DNA of 36,245 bases from Prevotellaceae bacterium (lineage in GTDB: Bacteria; Bacteroidota; Bacteroidia; Bacteroidales; UBA932): assembly GCA_031263185.1 (NCBI GenBank), contig JAISGH010000047.1:1-36245 (forward strand), read 5' to 3'. Shown here one piece after another: positions 1-8,642 of the stretch (position 1 is its first letter; every line of letters begins with the position of its first letter). Made by a program: the position numbers and the translations under genes. The notes under the pieces are model-generated. The model was not told where the DNA came from. It saw only the letters and a program-made list of their open reading frames with translations, and did not search any database.

Positions 1-1
1 A

Positions 2-193
2 GTACGCGATACTGTTACTATCGTAGCCATACAGCAGCGCGAGGTGGTGCGGTACGTAAAGGATAGCGCGTATACCGACAGCATTCGTGAGCAATATGCA
101 CGCCATCAGTACGAGTACCATTCTCTCCGCAACCAGCAATTATTTTACAGCGAATTACAGATGAAATACAATGCCAAGCCATCTTCAACGTAA
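2..193 (+). CDS. 3' end of an unrecognised gene (partial at left edge)
   Basis: One frame is open from the left edge to a TAA at 191-193, giving the last 63 residues of a protein. The visible part is rich in Tyr, Gln, Arg and charged residues and could be helical, with no signal or membrane segment. It overlaps the start of the HEPN gene by 23 bases, so the two are probably translated from one transcript. I do not recognise the family. The upstream partner of a HEPN protein is often a MNT nucleotidyltransferase, but no nucleotidyltransferase motif is visible in this tail. Confidence 0.5.
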   Translation, partial: VRDTVTIVAIQQREVVRYVKDSAYTDSIREQYARHQYEYHSLRNQQLFYSELQMKYNAKPSST

Positions 194-563
194 ATCGGAA
201 GCGCTAAGCAGTGCAGCAACGCTGCTGCACGAAAAAGAGCTGTATCCCGCCGTAGCGCACAGCGCCTACTACAGCTGCTACCAGCTGATGATGCACATTT
301 GGCTGCTTGTAATGAAGAGGTCAGAGCGGGAGTTAACGCGCCAAAAAAGTTCGCACGAATACCTTATTATAGCGGTGCGGGAAATGATTAAAAAAAGTAA
401 CCCCGCCAACTTTTACGCATTTAACGGCAAAATTTGGATGCTAAAGCAGCTAAGAACAAATGCCGACTACAGCAATACGCCATTTGGCAAGAACGATAGC
501 GCCAAAGCGCTATCGCTGTCGGCGGATATTACGCCAATTCTAAAAAAATACTGGCGACCATGA
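171..563 (+). CDS. HEPN domain-containing protein
   Basis: This is a 130-residue, all-helical-looking protein with the layout of a HEPN domain. A helix with AVAHSAYYSCYQLM lies near residues 27-40, a conserved-type His is at 62 (in SSHEYL), and an LR...ADY signature at 94-100 is typical of HEPN proteins of the PF05168 type. R57 and H62 also form an Rx4H spacing followed by x-Tyr, which resembles the RNase motif of HEPN toxins but sits in a different part of the fold, so activity is uncertain. HEPN proteins are often RNases or nucleotide-binding partners in toxin-antitoxin and defence modules. The gene overlaps the gene before it by 23 bases and the one after it by 4 (ATGA), so the three look like one unit. 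Confidence 0.7.
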   Translation: MPSHLQRKSEALSSAATLLHEKELYPAVAHSAYYSCYQLMMHIWLLVMKRSERELTRQKSSHEYLIIAVREMIKKSNPANFYAFNGKIWMLKQLRTNADYSNTPFGKNDSAKALSLSADITPILKKYWRP

Positions 564-874
564 ACGCAAAACAATTCATAGCAAAAGAGCTAAGCGCACT
601 CGTAAGCCGGTTGCCCGGCGCTACGCTACGCTATAAGTGTGACCAGAACGACACGCATGTGGTGGAGGTGTCTCCTAAATCCGTGTATAGCTCAGATAAA
701 TTTATGGCGCTGGGTATTGAGGTTGATGATAAAATTTGTGCACAATTCCCCGAAGCGTGGCTTGTTTTTCTTCCGGATGACAGCTATGTGGGTATTGATG
801 ATATAGCCGGTGAAGAGTTGGTTTTTTCGCAGCGAAAGCCAAGCAGCGCAGCGGCCTGCGCCTGCCCGCCGTAA
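560..874 (+). CDS. Small unknown protein coupled to the HEPN gene
   Basis: A 104-residue acidic protein starting on the ATGA that ends the HEPN gene, so translational coupling is likely. It has no signal peptide or membrane segment. The core (about residues 1-88) reads as a mixed alpha/beta domain with a hydrophobic WLVFLP strand near 68-73 followed by an Asp/Glu-rich stretch. The last 16 residues (Ser/Ala/Cys/Pro-rich) look unlike the rest and may reflect a repeat intrusion or a shifted frame at the 3' end. I do not recognise the family. Its position suggests a partner, possibly an antitoxin, of the HEPN protein; that is inference only. Confidence 0.55.
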   Translation: MNAKQFIAKELSALVSRLPGATLRYKCDQNDTHVVEVSPKSVYSSDKFMALGIEVDDKICAQFPEAWLVFLPDDSYVGIDDIAGEELVFSQRKPSSAAACACPP

Positions 875-908
875 AGCCAAAGCGCAGGCAATGGAGTACG
901 CTTAGCTT

Positions 909-1081
909 AAACCTTATTTTTTCAACAAAACAACCTCAGTAGCAGATTGTTGAATAAAATTTCCCCAACCCCCATTACTTCATTTTCCCTCCGATTAATG
1001 AGGTAATGAGGTATTGCTATATTTGCTAATTAATTGCTACTGAGGTTATTTTGTTAGATAAATTAGGTAAAAATAAGGTTT
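909..1081. repeat. MITE-like foldback element (repeat family A, two inverted arms)
   Basis: The left arm (909-944) and right arm (1035-1081) are inverted copies of one sequence. Both have the outer end AAACCTTATTTTT and the inner end CAGTAGCA; the left arm lacks about 11 bases found in the right. Between them is a second hairpin, 973-984 against 997-1008 (CATTACTTCATT / AATGAGGTAATG, one wobble). The whole is non-coding and fills most of the 275-base gap between the HEPN cassette and rhaB. Related single arms occur at 7428-7475 and 36055-36102. The structure fits a small non-autonomous mobile element; I see no clear target-site duplication. Confidence 0.65.
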
Positions 1082-1149
1082 GCGTAACCATACGCATATA
1101 TCTCCTAACAATCCTACTAACGTTATACAGCTTCAGTTACCGCTATTTC

Positions 1150-2622
1150 TCAACTTTCAACTTTAAACTTTCCAAAAGCTTCGTCCCACATGGCGGTATC
1201 TTGCGGCTCATATACTTCGAGCTCTACCGAGCTGCGCACTATTGCGCGGGCTTCGTCCACCGATTTTACGCAGCCTGCCGCCATAGCCTGCACCATAACG
1301 TTGCCAATGGCCGTAGCTTCCGACGGCCCTGCCACTACGGGCAATCCAATAGCGTTTGCCGTAAGCTGGTTGAGCAGCGGGTTTTTGGCGCCGCCGCCTA
1401 TCACGTGCAGCTTTTCTATCGGGTGCTGCGCAAATCCTTTGAGCTTGTCCAGCGTGTAGCGGTACTTCATGGCCAAGCTGTCGAAAATGCAGCGCACCAG
1501 CTCGGCATCGGTGGCAGGCGCCGTCTGTCCCCGCTTGGCGCAGTAGCTTGTAATGGCGCCGGTCATGTTTTCCGGATTGGCAAATTCGGGGGCATCGGGG
1601 TCTATCAGGAAGCGGAATGGCTGCTCGGCTTTGGCCATGCTCACCAGCTCGGCGTACTCAAGTTTCTTGCCGTCGCGAAGCTCCCACTCTGCCTTGCAGC
1701 GCTCAAGCAGCCACATACCCGTGATATTTTTCAGAAAGCGGAACGTTCCGCCAACGCCGCCTTCGTTCGTAAAGTTTTGGCTGTACGAGCTGTCGTTTAT
1801 AACAGGCTCTTTGCTCTCAATCCCCATGAGCGACCACGTGCCGGAGCTCAGGTAGGCAAAGTTTTTGTCCGACGCCGGCACAGCCAGCACGGCGGAGGCT
1901 GTGTCGTGCGTTCCTACGGCAACCACCGGAATGGGAGGAATGCCCTCTGTCAGGATGGTAGGCTCTTTTACTTCGCCTATCACGTCGCCGGGCATTACTA
2001 TGGGCGCCATAATGTCTATCGAAATGCCCATTGCGTCGAAGAACCTTTTTTCCCACGCCATTGTGCGGGGGTTGAACAGCTGCGACGTGGTGGCAAAGGT
2101 AAACTCGGTGCGCTTTTCTTTCGTTAAGAAGTAGGCAAGCATGTCCGGCACAAAGAGCAGGGAGCGCGAGCGCTCAAGCAAGTCCGGTTCGTTTTGCTTG
2201 ATAGTAAAAAGTTGGTAGAGGGAGTTGATGCTCATCACCTGAATACCGGTAGCCTCGTACACCTCTCGGCGCGGGATGATCTCAAAGAATTTTTCGGGCA
2301 TGCCGTTAGTACGCGGGTCGCGGTAGGCGTAAGGAGGGTTTACCAGCTTGCCATCCAAGCTGAACAGCCCAAAATCCACCCCCCACGTATCGATACCTAC
2401 CGAGGTTGGGGTGATTTTTGCGGCTATGCCGGCAGCAAATCCCGCGGTAAGGCTTGCAAAGAGCGAGGTGGTATCCCAGTAGTAATGGTTGTCCTTGTGC
2501 ACAGGCGCGTTAGGAAATCGCGTAAGCTCCTGCATGTGCAGCTTGCCGTTTTCCAGCGTACCTGCGTAGCAGCGCCCGCTGGTAGCGCCTAAATCGAATG
2601 CTAAAAAAGTGTGCTGTCCCAT
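1150..2622 (-). CDS. rhaB: Rhamnulokinase (L-rhamnulose kinase)
   Basis: A 490-residue FGGY-family sugar kinase of normal length that phosphorylates L-rhamnulose to L-rhamnulose-1-phosphate in the cytoplasm. The N-terminal FDLGATSGR (residues 9-17) is the phosphate-binding loop, GIDTWGVDFG (76-85) belongs to the sugar site, and GTHDTASAV (237-245) places the catalytic Asp at 240, close to D237 of E. coli RhaB. A glycine-rich ATP-site motif (IGGGAKN) follows in the C-terminal half. The start ATG at 2622 is supported by the motif immediately after it. It lies 33 bases downstream of an outer-membrane protein gene on the same strand. No rhaA, rhaD, rhamnose transporter or AraC-type regulator is in the window, which is unusual for this enzyme. 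Confidence 0.9.
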   Translation of the reverse strand: MGQHTFLAFDLGATSGRCYAGTLENGKLHMQELTRFPNAPVHKDNHYYWDTTSLFASLTAGFAAGIAAKITPTSVGIDTWGVDFGLFSLDGKLVNPPYAYRDPRTNGMPEKFFEIIPRREVYEATGIQVMSINSLYQLFTIKQNEPDLLERSRSLLFVPDMLAYFLTKEKRTEFTFATTSQLFNPRTMAWEKRFFDAMGISIDIMAPIVMPGDVIGEVKEPTILTEGIPPIPVVAVGTHDTASAVLAVPASDKNFAYLSSGTWSLMGIESKEPVINDSSYSQNFTNEGGVGGTFRFLKNITGMWLLERCKAEWELRDGKKLEYAELVSMAKAEQPFRFLIDPDAPEFANPENMTGAITSYCAKRGQTAPATDAELVRCIFDSLAMKYRYTLDKLKGFAQHPIEKLHVIGGGAKNPLLNQLTANAIGLPVVAGPSEATAIGNVMVQAMAAGCVKSVDEARAIVRSSVELEVYEPQDTAMWDEAFGKFKVES

Positions 2623-2655
2623 AGTTTTCTTTTTTTATGAGTGAATGTATTTGTC

Positions 2656-4395
2656 CTAAAAGTTAAACCTTATCCCCACAAATCCCGATACGTTCTCGCT
2701 GCGGCGCCCGCTGAAAACATCGCCATATCTGCTTGGCATATCTGTTGCTGCGCTACTTCCGTTGTTATCTTTAAGCTTAAGTGTTGGCTTAGCGTACAGC
2801 AGACTGCTCACGCCGCCCACCAGCTGAAACGGGTAGTAAAGGTTAATGGCTAAATTGGCTCCGGCCTTGTAGTAGTGGCTCTCAAGCGAAATGCTCCCTA
2901 CGCTCACGGTTTCCCACCCAAATCCTACATACGGCGAGAGCGAAAAGTTACGCCAAAAGTAGAATCCTTTGCCTAACCCCACGTTACCCCGCATGAAAGA
3001 GTAATTTTTTTTGCCGAGATTCTCCATACCATAGCTAATTGCAAAGTTATCGGTTAGCGTATAGCTTGCCGCTTCCATTTCGCCTTCGACGTACACGTAC
3101 AATCCCGGCCATATTCCCAGGTTAATAGCCTTGTTGGTGAGCGCTTCTGCCCGCAGCAGCCATTTTTGGGCGCCTCCAACTCCGGGGTCGTACCCCAGCA
3201 TCATGCCTATTCCGGCGTCGTTGCGCTGCTCCAGCGTCATGCCCTTTTCGACCTTTCGTCCGGCAATCTGGTAAAATTTGCTAGTCTCGCTTTTTCCGGT
3301 TGCCAGCGTACGGTTGTCGGCAACGCCGCCGGAAACGCGTACAACCGCTTTTCGCATGGCCTTTAGCTGACCTTTGCTGTCTTGCTCGTACTCCAGCACG
3401 TAGTAACGCTGGTCGGTTTTTAGCCCCTCCTTTTTGCCAATTTTGGCGCGGATAGGGTCGAGATCCCACACGCCCGACTGCACCTTGAATGCTGCTACTT
3501 TTTTCTCCAAGTCGTTCACCATGCTGCTGTACCCCTTGCCCAGCATTTCGTTCAGCAGCGCCTCTTTGGACTGCACCTTGAGGGCGAAGCTTGCCAAGGC
3601 TTGCATGCCGCTTTGGTTGTTCTTGAGCTTACCTGTAATGAGCGCGCTGGCGCTGACGTTTACGCCCGACTGCAGCACAAACTCCAATTCAAAAGGAATT
3701 TGGTCAAAGTGCTTGCTTTTTTCGCTCAGCGCTTCCGGCGTATCCTGCTCGTCCGGCCACGCCTCGTAAATGCTGTTCTCTACCTCGCTGTTGAATTTGA
3801 GCTTGAACACCATAGCGCGTACCGTAGATTTCCACGAGTGGGTGTCTGTTTCGCTATTGGCCGAGTAGCCAACGCCGCTGTAGTCCAGCGCTACCACGTA
3901 GGTTTTGGAGATGAGCTTTCTTCCCAAATCTTTTAGCTCGTCAACGCCGCGCTTGGTAGCGTTGGCCATGAGAAAAGCATCGTCGGTGGCGTTAACTTCG
4001 CCGCGTCGGTGAATTAAATCCATGCTCATGCTGCCGTCAGGCTTGCGGAGATACCATGCCTCGACCTCCTGCCGGGCTACATTTTGCCGCGTAAGCTCCG
4101 CCTGCACCACCTGCCACGCCGTTGGCGAAGCGTTGCTGCGGGGCATTTGAGGAAGCTTCACCTCGCCTGTAGCCAGCTTGTTGGCGTAAAACTTTGCTTC
4201 GGCAGGAATTTTTTGGAGCTCCTGTAGCGTTACCGCGTCGTAGCTATCGCCGTGCGTAAGCAGAATAAAGTTTACAGTTGGCCTGTCGTAGGTCGCTGTT
4301 TGCGCCATGGCCATTTTGCCCGGCAGCGTAGCCGACAGCAAGACGAATACAGCAGCCGTCCGGAAAGTGAGAGCTGAAAGTCGAAAAATCTTCAT
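2656..4395 (-). CDS. Predicted outer-membrane beta-barrel protein of unknown function
   Basis: A 579-residue protein with a classical signal peptide (basic start, hydrophobic core to about residue 25, likely cleavage after AMA at 29-31). The N-terminal half (about 35-330) is a mixed, lysine-rich soluble region. The last roughly 200 residues alternate hydrophobic and polar positions with many Gly, Tyr and Phe, and the protein ends in ...GIRFNF, a C-terminal Phe typical of outer-membrane barrels inserted by the BAM complex. I do not recognise the family. It lies between gcvP (41 bases upstream) and rhaB (33 bases downstream), all on the minus strand; the short gaps allow a shared transcript, but no functional link is obvious. 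Confidence 0.7.
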   Translation of the reverse strand: MKIFRLSALTFRTAAVFVLLSATLPGKMAMAQTATYDRPTVNFILLTHGDSYDAVTLQELQKIPAEAKFYANKLATGEVKLPQMPRSNASPTAWQVVQAELTRQNVARQEVEAWYLRKPDGSMSMDLIHRRGEVNATDDAFLMANATKRGVDELKDLGRKLISKTYVVALDYSGVGYSANSETDTHSWKSTVRAMVFKLKFNSEVENSIYEAWPDEQDTPEALSEKSKHFDQIPFELEFVLQSGVNVSASALITGKLKNNQSGMQALASFALKVQSKEALLNEMLGKGYSSMVNDLEKKVAAFKVQSGVWDLDPIRAKIGKKEGLKTDQRYYVLEYEQDSKGQLKAMRKAVVRVSGGVADNRTLATGKSETSKFYQIAGRKVEKGMTLEQRNDAGIGMMLGYDPGVGGAQKWLLRAEALTNKAINLGIWPGLYVYVEGEMEAASYTLTDNFAISYGMENLGKKNYSFMRGNVGLGKGFYFWRNFSLSPYVGFGWETVSVGSISLESHYYKAGANLAINLYYPFQLVGGVSSLLYAKPTLKLKDNNGSSAATDMPSRYGDVFSGRRSENVSGFVGIRFNF

Positions 4396-4436
4396 GCGCG
4401 TTTATATTTTTAATTTTGTGACTTATAATACGTTAC

Positions 4437-7250
4437 TCAATTCTCGCAGGTGCACACCAAGTTTCTATCGCCGTATCCGTTATCTATTTTGCTCACGTAG
4501 GGGAAAAATTTATTTTCCTTTACCCACTCCAGCGGAAATGCAGCGCGCTCGCGGCTGTAGGGGTGTGCCCACTCGTCGGCGCACAGCTCGTGCGCCGTGT
4601 GGGGCGACATTTTGAGCAGGTTGTCGGCTTTGTCGGCAGCGCCGCTTCTGATTTCCTCACATTCAGCTTTTATGGCAACCAGCGCCTCAATAAACCGGTC
4701 GACTTCTGCCTTATCCTCGCTCTCGGTAGGCTCTACCATGAGCGTTTCGTGGACGGGGAACGACAGCGTTGGCGCGTGAAAGCCGTAGTCCATCAGGCGG
4801 CGGGCAATATCGCTGCTTTCCACCCCGTAGTCGCTGCGAAATTCGCGGCAGTCAATAATGCACTCGTGCGCTACGCGGCCGCTGCTGCCCGAGTACAGCG
4901 TGGCGTAGTGCGGCGCCAGCTTGCACGAAATGTAGTTGGCGTTGAGGATAGCTACGGCGGTAGCGCGCCGCAGGCCATCGGCGCCCATCATTTTGATGTA
5001 GCCGTAGGTGATAGGCAGTATGCTTGCGCTGCCCAGCGGCGCTGCGGCAACAGCGTGTGTACCTTTTTCGTCGCCGACTTTTGCCATGCCGTGCGAGGGC
5101 AAAAACGGCGTGAGGTGCTTTGCGGTGCAGACAGGCCCCACGCCCGGCCCGCCGCCGCCGTGCGGTATGGCAAACGTTTTGTGCAGGTTGAGGTGGCATA
5201 CATCGGCGCCAATAAAGCCGGGGCTGGTGTACCCCACCTGGGCGTTCATGTTGGCGCCATCCATGTAAACCTGCCCGCCGCTGCCGTGCACAATATCCGC
5301 TATTTCGCGAATTTTGCTCTCAAAAACGCCGTGCGTCGAGGGGTAGGTAATCATGAGGCACGACAGGTTTTGCGCATGTAGCGTAGCCTTTGCCTTCAGG
5401 TCGTCCACGCTGATGTTGCCCTGCGCGTCGCATGCCACCACCGCTACGGTCATGCCGGCCATGGCGGCGCTTGCAGGGTTTGTGCCGTGCGCCGAGGCGG
5501 GAATTAGCACCACGTTGCGGTGAGCCTCTCCGCGCGAAAGGTGGTACCGGCGAATAGCCATCAGGCCGGCGTACTCGCCGTTGGCGCCGGAGTTGGGCTG
5601 AAACGAAACCGCGTCGAAGCCTGTAATTTCGGCCAAGTCTTTTGCCAGCTCATCCGCCAGCTCGAGGTAGCCTTGCGCCTGCTCGCACGGCACAAACGGG
5701 TGAACATCGCCGAACTCCTGCCAGCTGATGGGCAGCATTTCGGCGGCGGCGTTGAGCTTCATAGTGCACGAGCCTAACGGTATCATGCTGTTCGCCAACG
5801 ATACGTCGCGACGCTCCAGCTTCTTGATGTAGCGCATCAGCTCCGTTTCGCTGCCGTGCTTGGAGAAAATCTGCTCGGTCATGAAGGCGCTGCTGCGAAG
5901 CTGGTTTTTATCAAAAAAACGCTTGTCGGCAGGTTGTACTTGACAGCCAAATACAGCGGCGACTTTTTCTACCTCGTCCGCTGTGGACAGCTCGTCGAAG
6001 CTAATGCGTACGCTGGTTGAGGTTGGGTAAAAAAAGTTGAAGCCACAGGCTTCGGCTTTCTTCTTTACCTCGTCGGCGTTTACATTTTGAACTTCTACCG
6101 TATCAAAAAAGTTGCTGCTTGCCAGCGTATAGCTTTTCTGTAGCAGCGTGGCGGCAAGGTCGGCAGCGCAGCGGTGTACGCTTTGCGCTATGGCGGATAT
6201 TCCTTTTGCGCCGTGGTACACGGCGTACATGCCCGCCATGGTAGCCAGCAGCGCCTGCGCCGTGCAGATGTTGCTGGTTGCCTTTTCGCGCTTGATGTGC
6301 TGCTCGCGCGTTTGCAGCGACATGCGCAGCGCCTGCCTGCCCGTCCGGTCTACCGAAATGCCGATGATGCGCCCCGGCATGGAGCGTTTGTACTCGCTCT
6401 TGGTAGCCATGTATCCGGCGTGAGGCCCGCCAAATCCCATAGGAATACCAAAGCGCTGCGTGCTGCCCACGGCAATGTCGGCGCCCCACGCGGCGGGCTC
6501 CTGCAGGAGTGCAAGGCTCAAAATATCGCAGGCGGCGGTGAGCAAAATCTGTTTGCCGTGCAGCTTCTGCGCAAAAGCGGCGTAACTCCGCACGTCGCCG
6601 TTGGCGGCGGGATACTGCACTACGGCGCCAAAGCATTTTTCGCTTGGCTCATACTGCTCAAAGCGGCCTGCAACAACCTTTACGCCAAGCGGCGCAGAGC
6701 GCGTACGGATAACATCGAGCGTTTGCGGAAAAATATTTTCGTCAACAAACAGCTCGTTTTTTCCCTGCCTTACGGCTTCCCGCGGACGCAGCTCCAGCAT
6801 CATGTGCATGGCTTCGGCGGCGGCGGTGGCCTCGTCGAGCAGCGAGCAGCAGCTCACCTGCATACCGGTGAGGCTGCATACCATAGTTTGGAAGTTAAGC
6901 AGCGCCTCCAGCCGTCCTTGCGAAATCTCGGCCTGATAGGGCGTGTAGGAGGTGTACCATGCGGGATTTTCCAAAATGTTGCGCTGAATGACGGCAGGCA
7001 GGTATGTGCCGTAGTACCCCATTCCTATCAGGGTGCGCAGCGGCTTATTTTTGGCGGCAAGCTGCTTTATTTTTTGCAAGTACTCGTGCTCGCCCATGGC
7101 GGCGCTTAGCTTGAGCGGTTGCGGCAGGCAAATATCGGCAGGAATAACCTGCGACATCAGCTCATCTATACTTTTAACGCCAACAGCGTCGAGCATTTCG
7201 GAGATTTCTGCTTCGTTTGGCCCAACGTGACGGTAATAAAATGGATTCAT
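4437..7250 (-). CDS. gcvP: Glycine dehydrogenase (decarboxylating), P-protein
   Basis: A 937-residue fused-type P-protein of the glycine cleavage system, a cytoplasmic PLP enzyme that decarboxylates glycine and passes the aminomethyl group to lipoylated H-protein. Both halves are present in one chain. The N-terminal half contains GMGYYGTYLP and NPAWYTSYTPYQAEISQGRLE. The C-terminal half carries the PLP site NLHKTFAIPHGGGGPG with the Schiff-base lysine at 691. Length matches E. coli GcvP (about 957) within the usual range. No gcvT, gcvH or lpd lies in the window, so this gene is separated from the rest of its complex, as is common in Bacteroidota. A promoter-like -7 box (TACCTTTG on the minus strand, 7300-7307) would give a leader of about 43 bases, too short for a glycine riboswitch. 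Confidence 0.95.
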   Translation of the reverse strand: MNPFYYRHVGPNEAEISEMLDAVGVKSIDELMSQVIPADICLPQPLKLSAAMGEHEYLQKIKQLAAKNKPLRTLIGMGYYGTYLPAVIQRNILENPAWYTSYTPYQAEISQGRLEALLNFQTMVCSLTGMQVSCCSLLDEATAAAEAMHMMLELRPREAVRQGKNELFVDENIFPQTLDVIRTRSAPLGVKVVAGRFEQYEPSEKCFGAVVQYPAANGDVRSYAAFAQKLHGKQILLTAACDILSLALLQEPAAWGADIAVGSTQRFGIPMGFGGPHAGYMATKSEYKRSMPGRIIGISVDRTGRQALRMSLQTREQHIKREKATSNICTAQALLATMAGMYAVYHGAKGISAIAQSVHRCAADLAATLLQKSYTLASSNFFDTVEVQNVNADEVKKKAEACGFNFFYPTSTSVRISFDELSTADEVEKVAAVFGCQVQPADKRFFDKNQLRSSAFMTEQIFSKHGSETELMRYIKKLERRDVSLANSMIPLGSCTMKLNAAAEMLPISWQEFGDVHPFVPCEQAQGYLELADELAKDLAEITGFDAVSFQPNSGANGEYAGLMAIRRYHLSRGEAHRNVVLIPASAHGTNPASAAMAGMTVAVVACDAQGNISVDDLKAKATLHAQNLSCLMITYPSTHGVFESKIREIADIVHGSGGQVYMDGANMNAQVGYTSPGFIGADVCHLNLHKTFAIPHGGGGPGVGPVCTAKHLTPFLPSHGMAKVGDEKGTHAVAAAPLGSASILPITYGYIKMMGADGLRRATAVAILNANYISCKLAPHYATLYSGSSGRVAHECIIDCREFRSDYGVESSDIARRLMDYGFHAPTLSFPVHETLMVEPTESEDKAEVDRFIEALVAIKAECEEIRSGAADKADNLLKMSPHTAHELCADEWAHPYSRERAAFPLEWVKENKFFPYVSKIDNGYGDRNLVCTCEN

Positions 7251-7299
7251 AAAGATTAACCAGCTTAAAATAAATAATCAATTAGTGTATGCCTGACCG

Positions 7300-7330
7300 C
7301 AAAGGTAGTTATTTCTTATCGTATCTAAAA
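7300..7330 (-). promoter_or_regulatory. Putative gcvP promoter (Bacteroidota type)
   Basis: On the minus strand TACCTTTG (7307-7300) matches the TAnnTTTG -7 consensus. At the expected distance (19 bases) lies TTTT, three of four matches to the TTTG -33 element. The predicted transcription start is near 7293. Confidence 0.5.
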
Positions 7331-7351
7331 ATCCGAAAGAATTTTGGGCTA

Positions 7352-7475
7352 ATTACCTCATTAAAGCGATGAAATGGGCACAAAAAAAATGAGGTAATGA
7401 GGTTTTGGGTATATTATGTAGCTAATGTGCTACTGAGGTCGTTTTGTTAGATAAATTAGGTAAAAATGAGGGTTT
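7352..7475 (+). repeat. Repeat family A copy with central hairpin, left arm lost
   Basis: The right arm (7428-7475, TGCTACTGAGG at its inner end) closely matches the right arm at 1035-1081. The same central hairpin is present (7352-7362 ATTACCTCATT against 7388-7398 AATGAGGTAAT, perfect). The matching left arm is not recognisable; the sequence there is the gcvP upstream region. With the family B copy at 7528-7555 this accounts for most of the 390-base gap between gcvP and the Fic gene. Confidence 0.6.
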
Positions 7476-7527
7476 CAGCTGCCCCTCATTCTATCTGTAC
7501 CCTAGCTACCGAGCTGCAAGCTATTTT

Positions 7528-7555
7528 CATAGCACCTCAAAAAAAGATTTAGCCC
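7528..7555 (+). repeat. Repeat family B copy (B1)
   Basis: A roughly 28-base sequence beginning CATAGCACCTC, followed by an A-run and ending GATTTAGCC. It matches copies at 21380-21407 (minus), 22511-22536 (plus) and 35969-35996 (minus). The base run ATTTTC just before it is shared with the 35969 copy. It sits 53 bases outside the family A arm, the same arrangement as at the right end of the window. Confidence 0.6.
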
Positions 7556-7640
7556 TTATTTTTGTAGCTATAAACACACCTCCTGCTTGGTAAGGTAGTA
7601 AGGTTGAAAAATGGCCATATTCTGCTATTCCGGCATAATG

Positions 7641-8642
7641 TTATGGCTTCTTGTTTATTAGATACTTCCTTCCCTTGTTTTTTCCTTCGACTTTTAAAAC
7701 GTCGATTTCTACAAATTTGGCAAGATATTTTTTCACGCTAATACCCGATTTGTTGGTAAGCAGCCGGGCGCGATAGTTGGTTACTTCACCGTTCTTATCC
7801 AAGTAGCCTGCAATCTGTTCCAAAAATTCCAGCTCAGTTTTCGTGAGCTTATCGGTATTTATATCGGTAAATATATCGGTAATTTTATGCACGGGCAATT
7901 CTTCCAATGCCAGCAAAATAGTATTGAGCATAAATTCAATAAAAGATTCCGAGTTGCCTGTTTTTTGTGATATTGCCAAAGCGTCATAGTAACCCTGCTG
8001 ATTTTCATAAGCTACTGTTTCTGCCGGCAGCCATGCAAAAAGTTCGTTCCACTTTGAGAGAATAAGCGTTTGCCATAGCCGTCCAATTCTGCCATTTCCG
8101 TCTATAAAAGGGTGTATAAATTCAATCTCAAAATGCACGACGGAGCTTTTGATAAGCGGGTGTATATCTGTTTTTTCCGCCCATGCGAATAAATCTGCAA
8201 TTAATTGCGGCACAAATTGGTAGCTTGCTCCTGCATGAATTAGCTTAGCCCCTTCAAATACGCCAACGCCCTGCGACCGAAAATGCCCCGAATCTTTTAC
8301 CAATTCAGCGGTCATAAATTGGTGTGCTTTCAAAAAATCCTTGACTTTATAAGGGTTATATTCAGGTAAATGTTCGTATGCCCGATAAGCGTTTTTTACT
8401 TCCTGAATTTCGCGTGGTAAGCCCAAAACACGTTTACCCTCAATAATATCGGTAACTTGTCCCAGCGAAAGCGTATTGTTTTCAATAGCCAAGGACGACT
8501 GAATGGAACGCAGCCGATTAATTTTCCGCAGCTGCAAATTGCGGCTGTATTCGCCTGAACCTTTCAATTCGCCCACTATTTCGGCAATGCGGGCAACGAG
8601 GCCAATGGCTTTCGTGCTGATGGTGTATGCGGGGGCGCTCAT
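7641..8642 (-). CDS. Fic family protein (AMPylase), self-inhibited class, with C-terminal winged helix
   Basis: A 333-residue Fic protein. The catalytic loop HPFIDGNGRIGR is complete at 177-188 (HPFx[D/E]GNGRxxR), with the His needed for transferring AMP from ATP to target Ser/Thr/Tyr hydroxyls. An N-terminal inhibitory helix, SLAIEN at 50-55, matches the [S/T]xxxE[G/N] motif that blocks ATP gamma-phosphate placement in class II Fic proteins, so no separate antitoxin is needed. After about residue 240 comes a short TDI-repeat linker, then a predicted winged-helix DNA-binding domain. The gene is monocistronic, flanked by non-coding DNA on both sides. Targets cannot be inferred from sequence; family members act as regulators or toxins. 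Confidence 0.9.
   Translation of the reverse strand: MSAPAYTISTKAIGLVARIAEIVGELKGSGEYSRNLQLRKINRLRSIQSSLAIENNTLSLGQVTDIIEGKRVLGLPREIQEVKNAYRAYEHLPEYNPYKVKDFLKAHQFMTAELVKDSGHFRSQGVGVFEGAKLIHAGASYQFVPQLIADLFAWAEKTDIHPLIKSSVVHFEIEFIHPFIDGNGRIGRLWQTLILSKWNELFAWLPAETVAYENQQGYYDALAISQKTGNSESFIEFMLNTILLALEELPVHKITDIFTDINTDKLTKTELEFLEQIAGYLDKNGEVTNYRARLLTNKSGISVKKYLAKFVEIDVLKVEGKNKGRKYLINKKP
7850..7881 (-). repeat. Three-copy 12-base coding repeat inside the Fic gene
   Basis: TATCGGTA occurs at 7850, 7862 and 7874, an exact 12-base period on the plus strand. It encodes a degenerate four-residue repeat (TDIF, TDIN, TDKL) in the linker between the Fic core and the winged-helix domain. Confidence 0.6.

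Noticed and set aside
7251-7300. Glycine riboswitch upstream of gcvP
   Set aside because: The predicted leader is only about 43 bases, and no tandem aptamer structure is visible.
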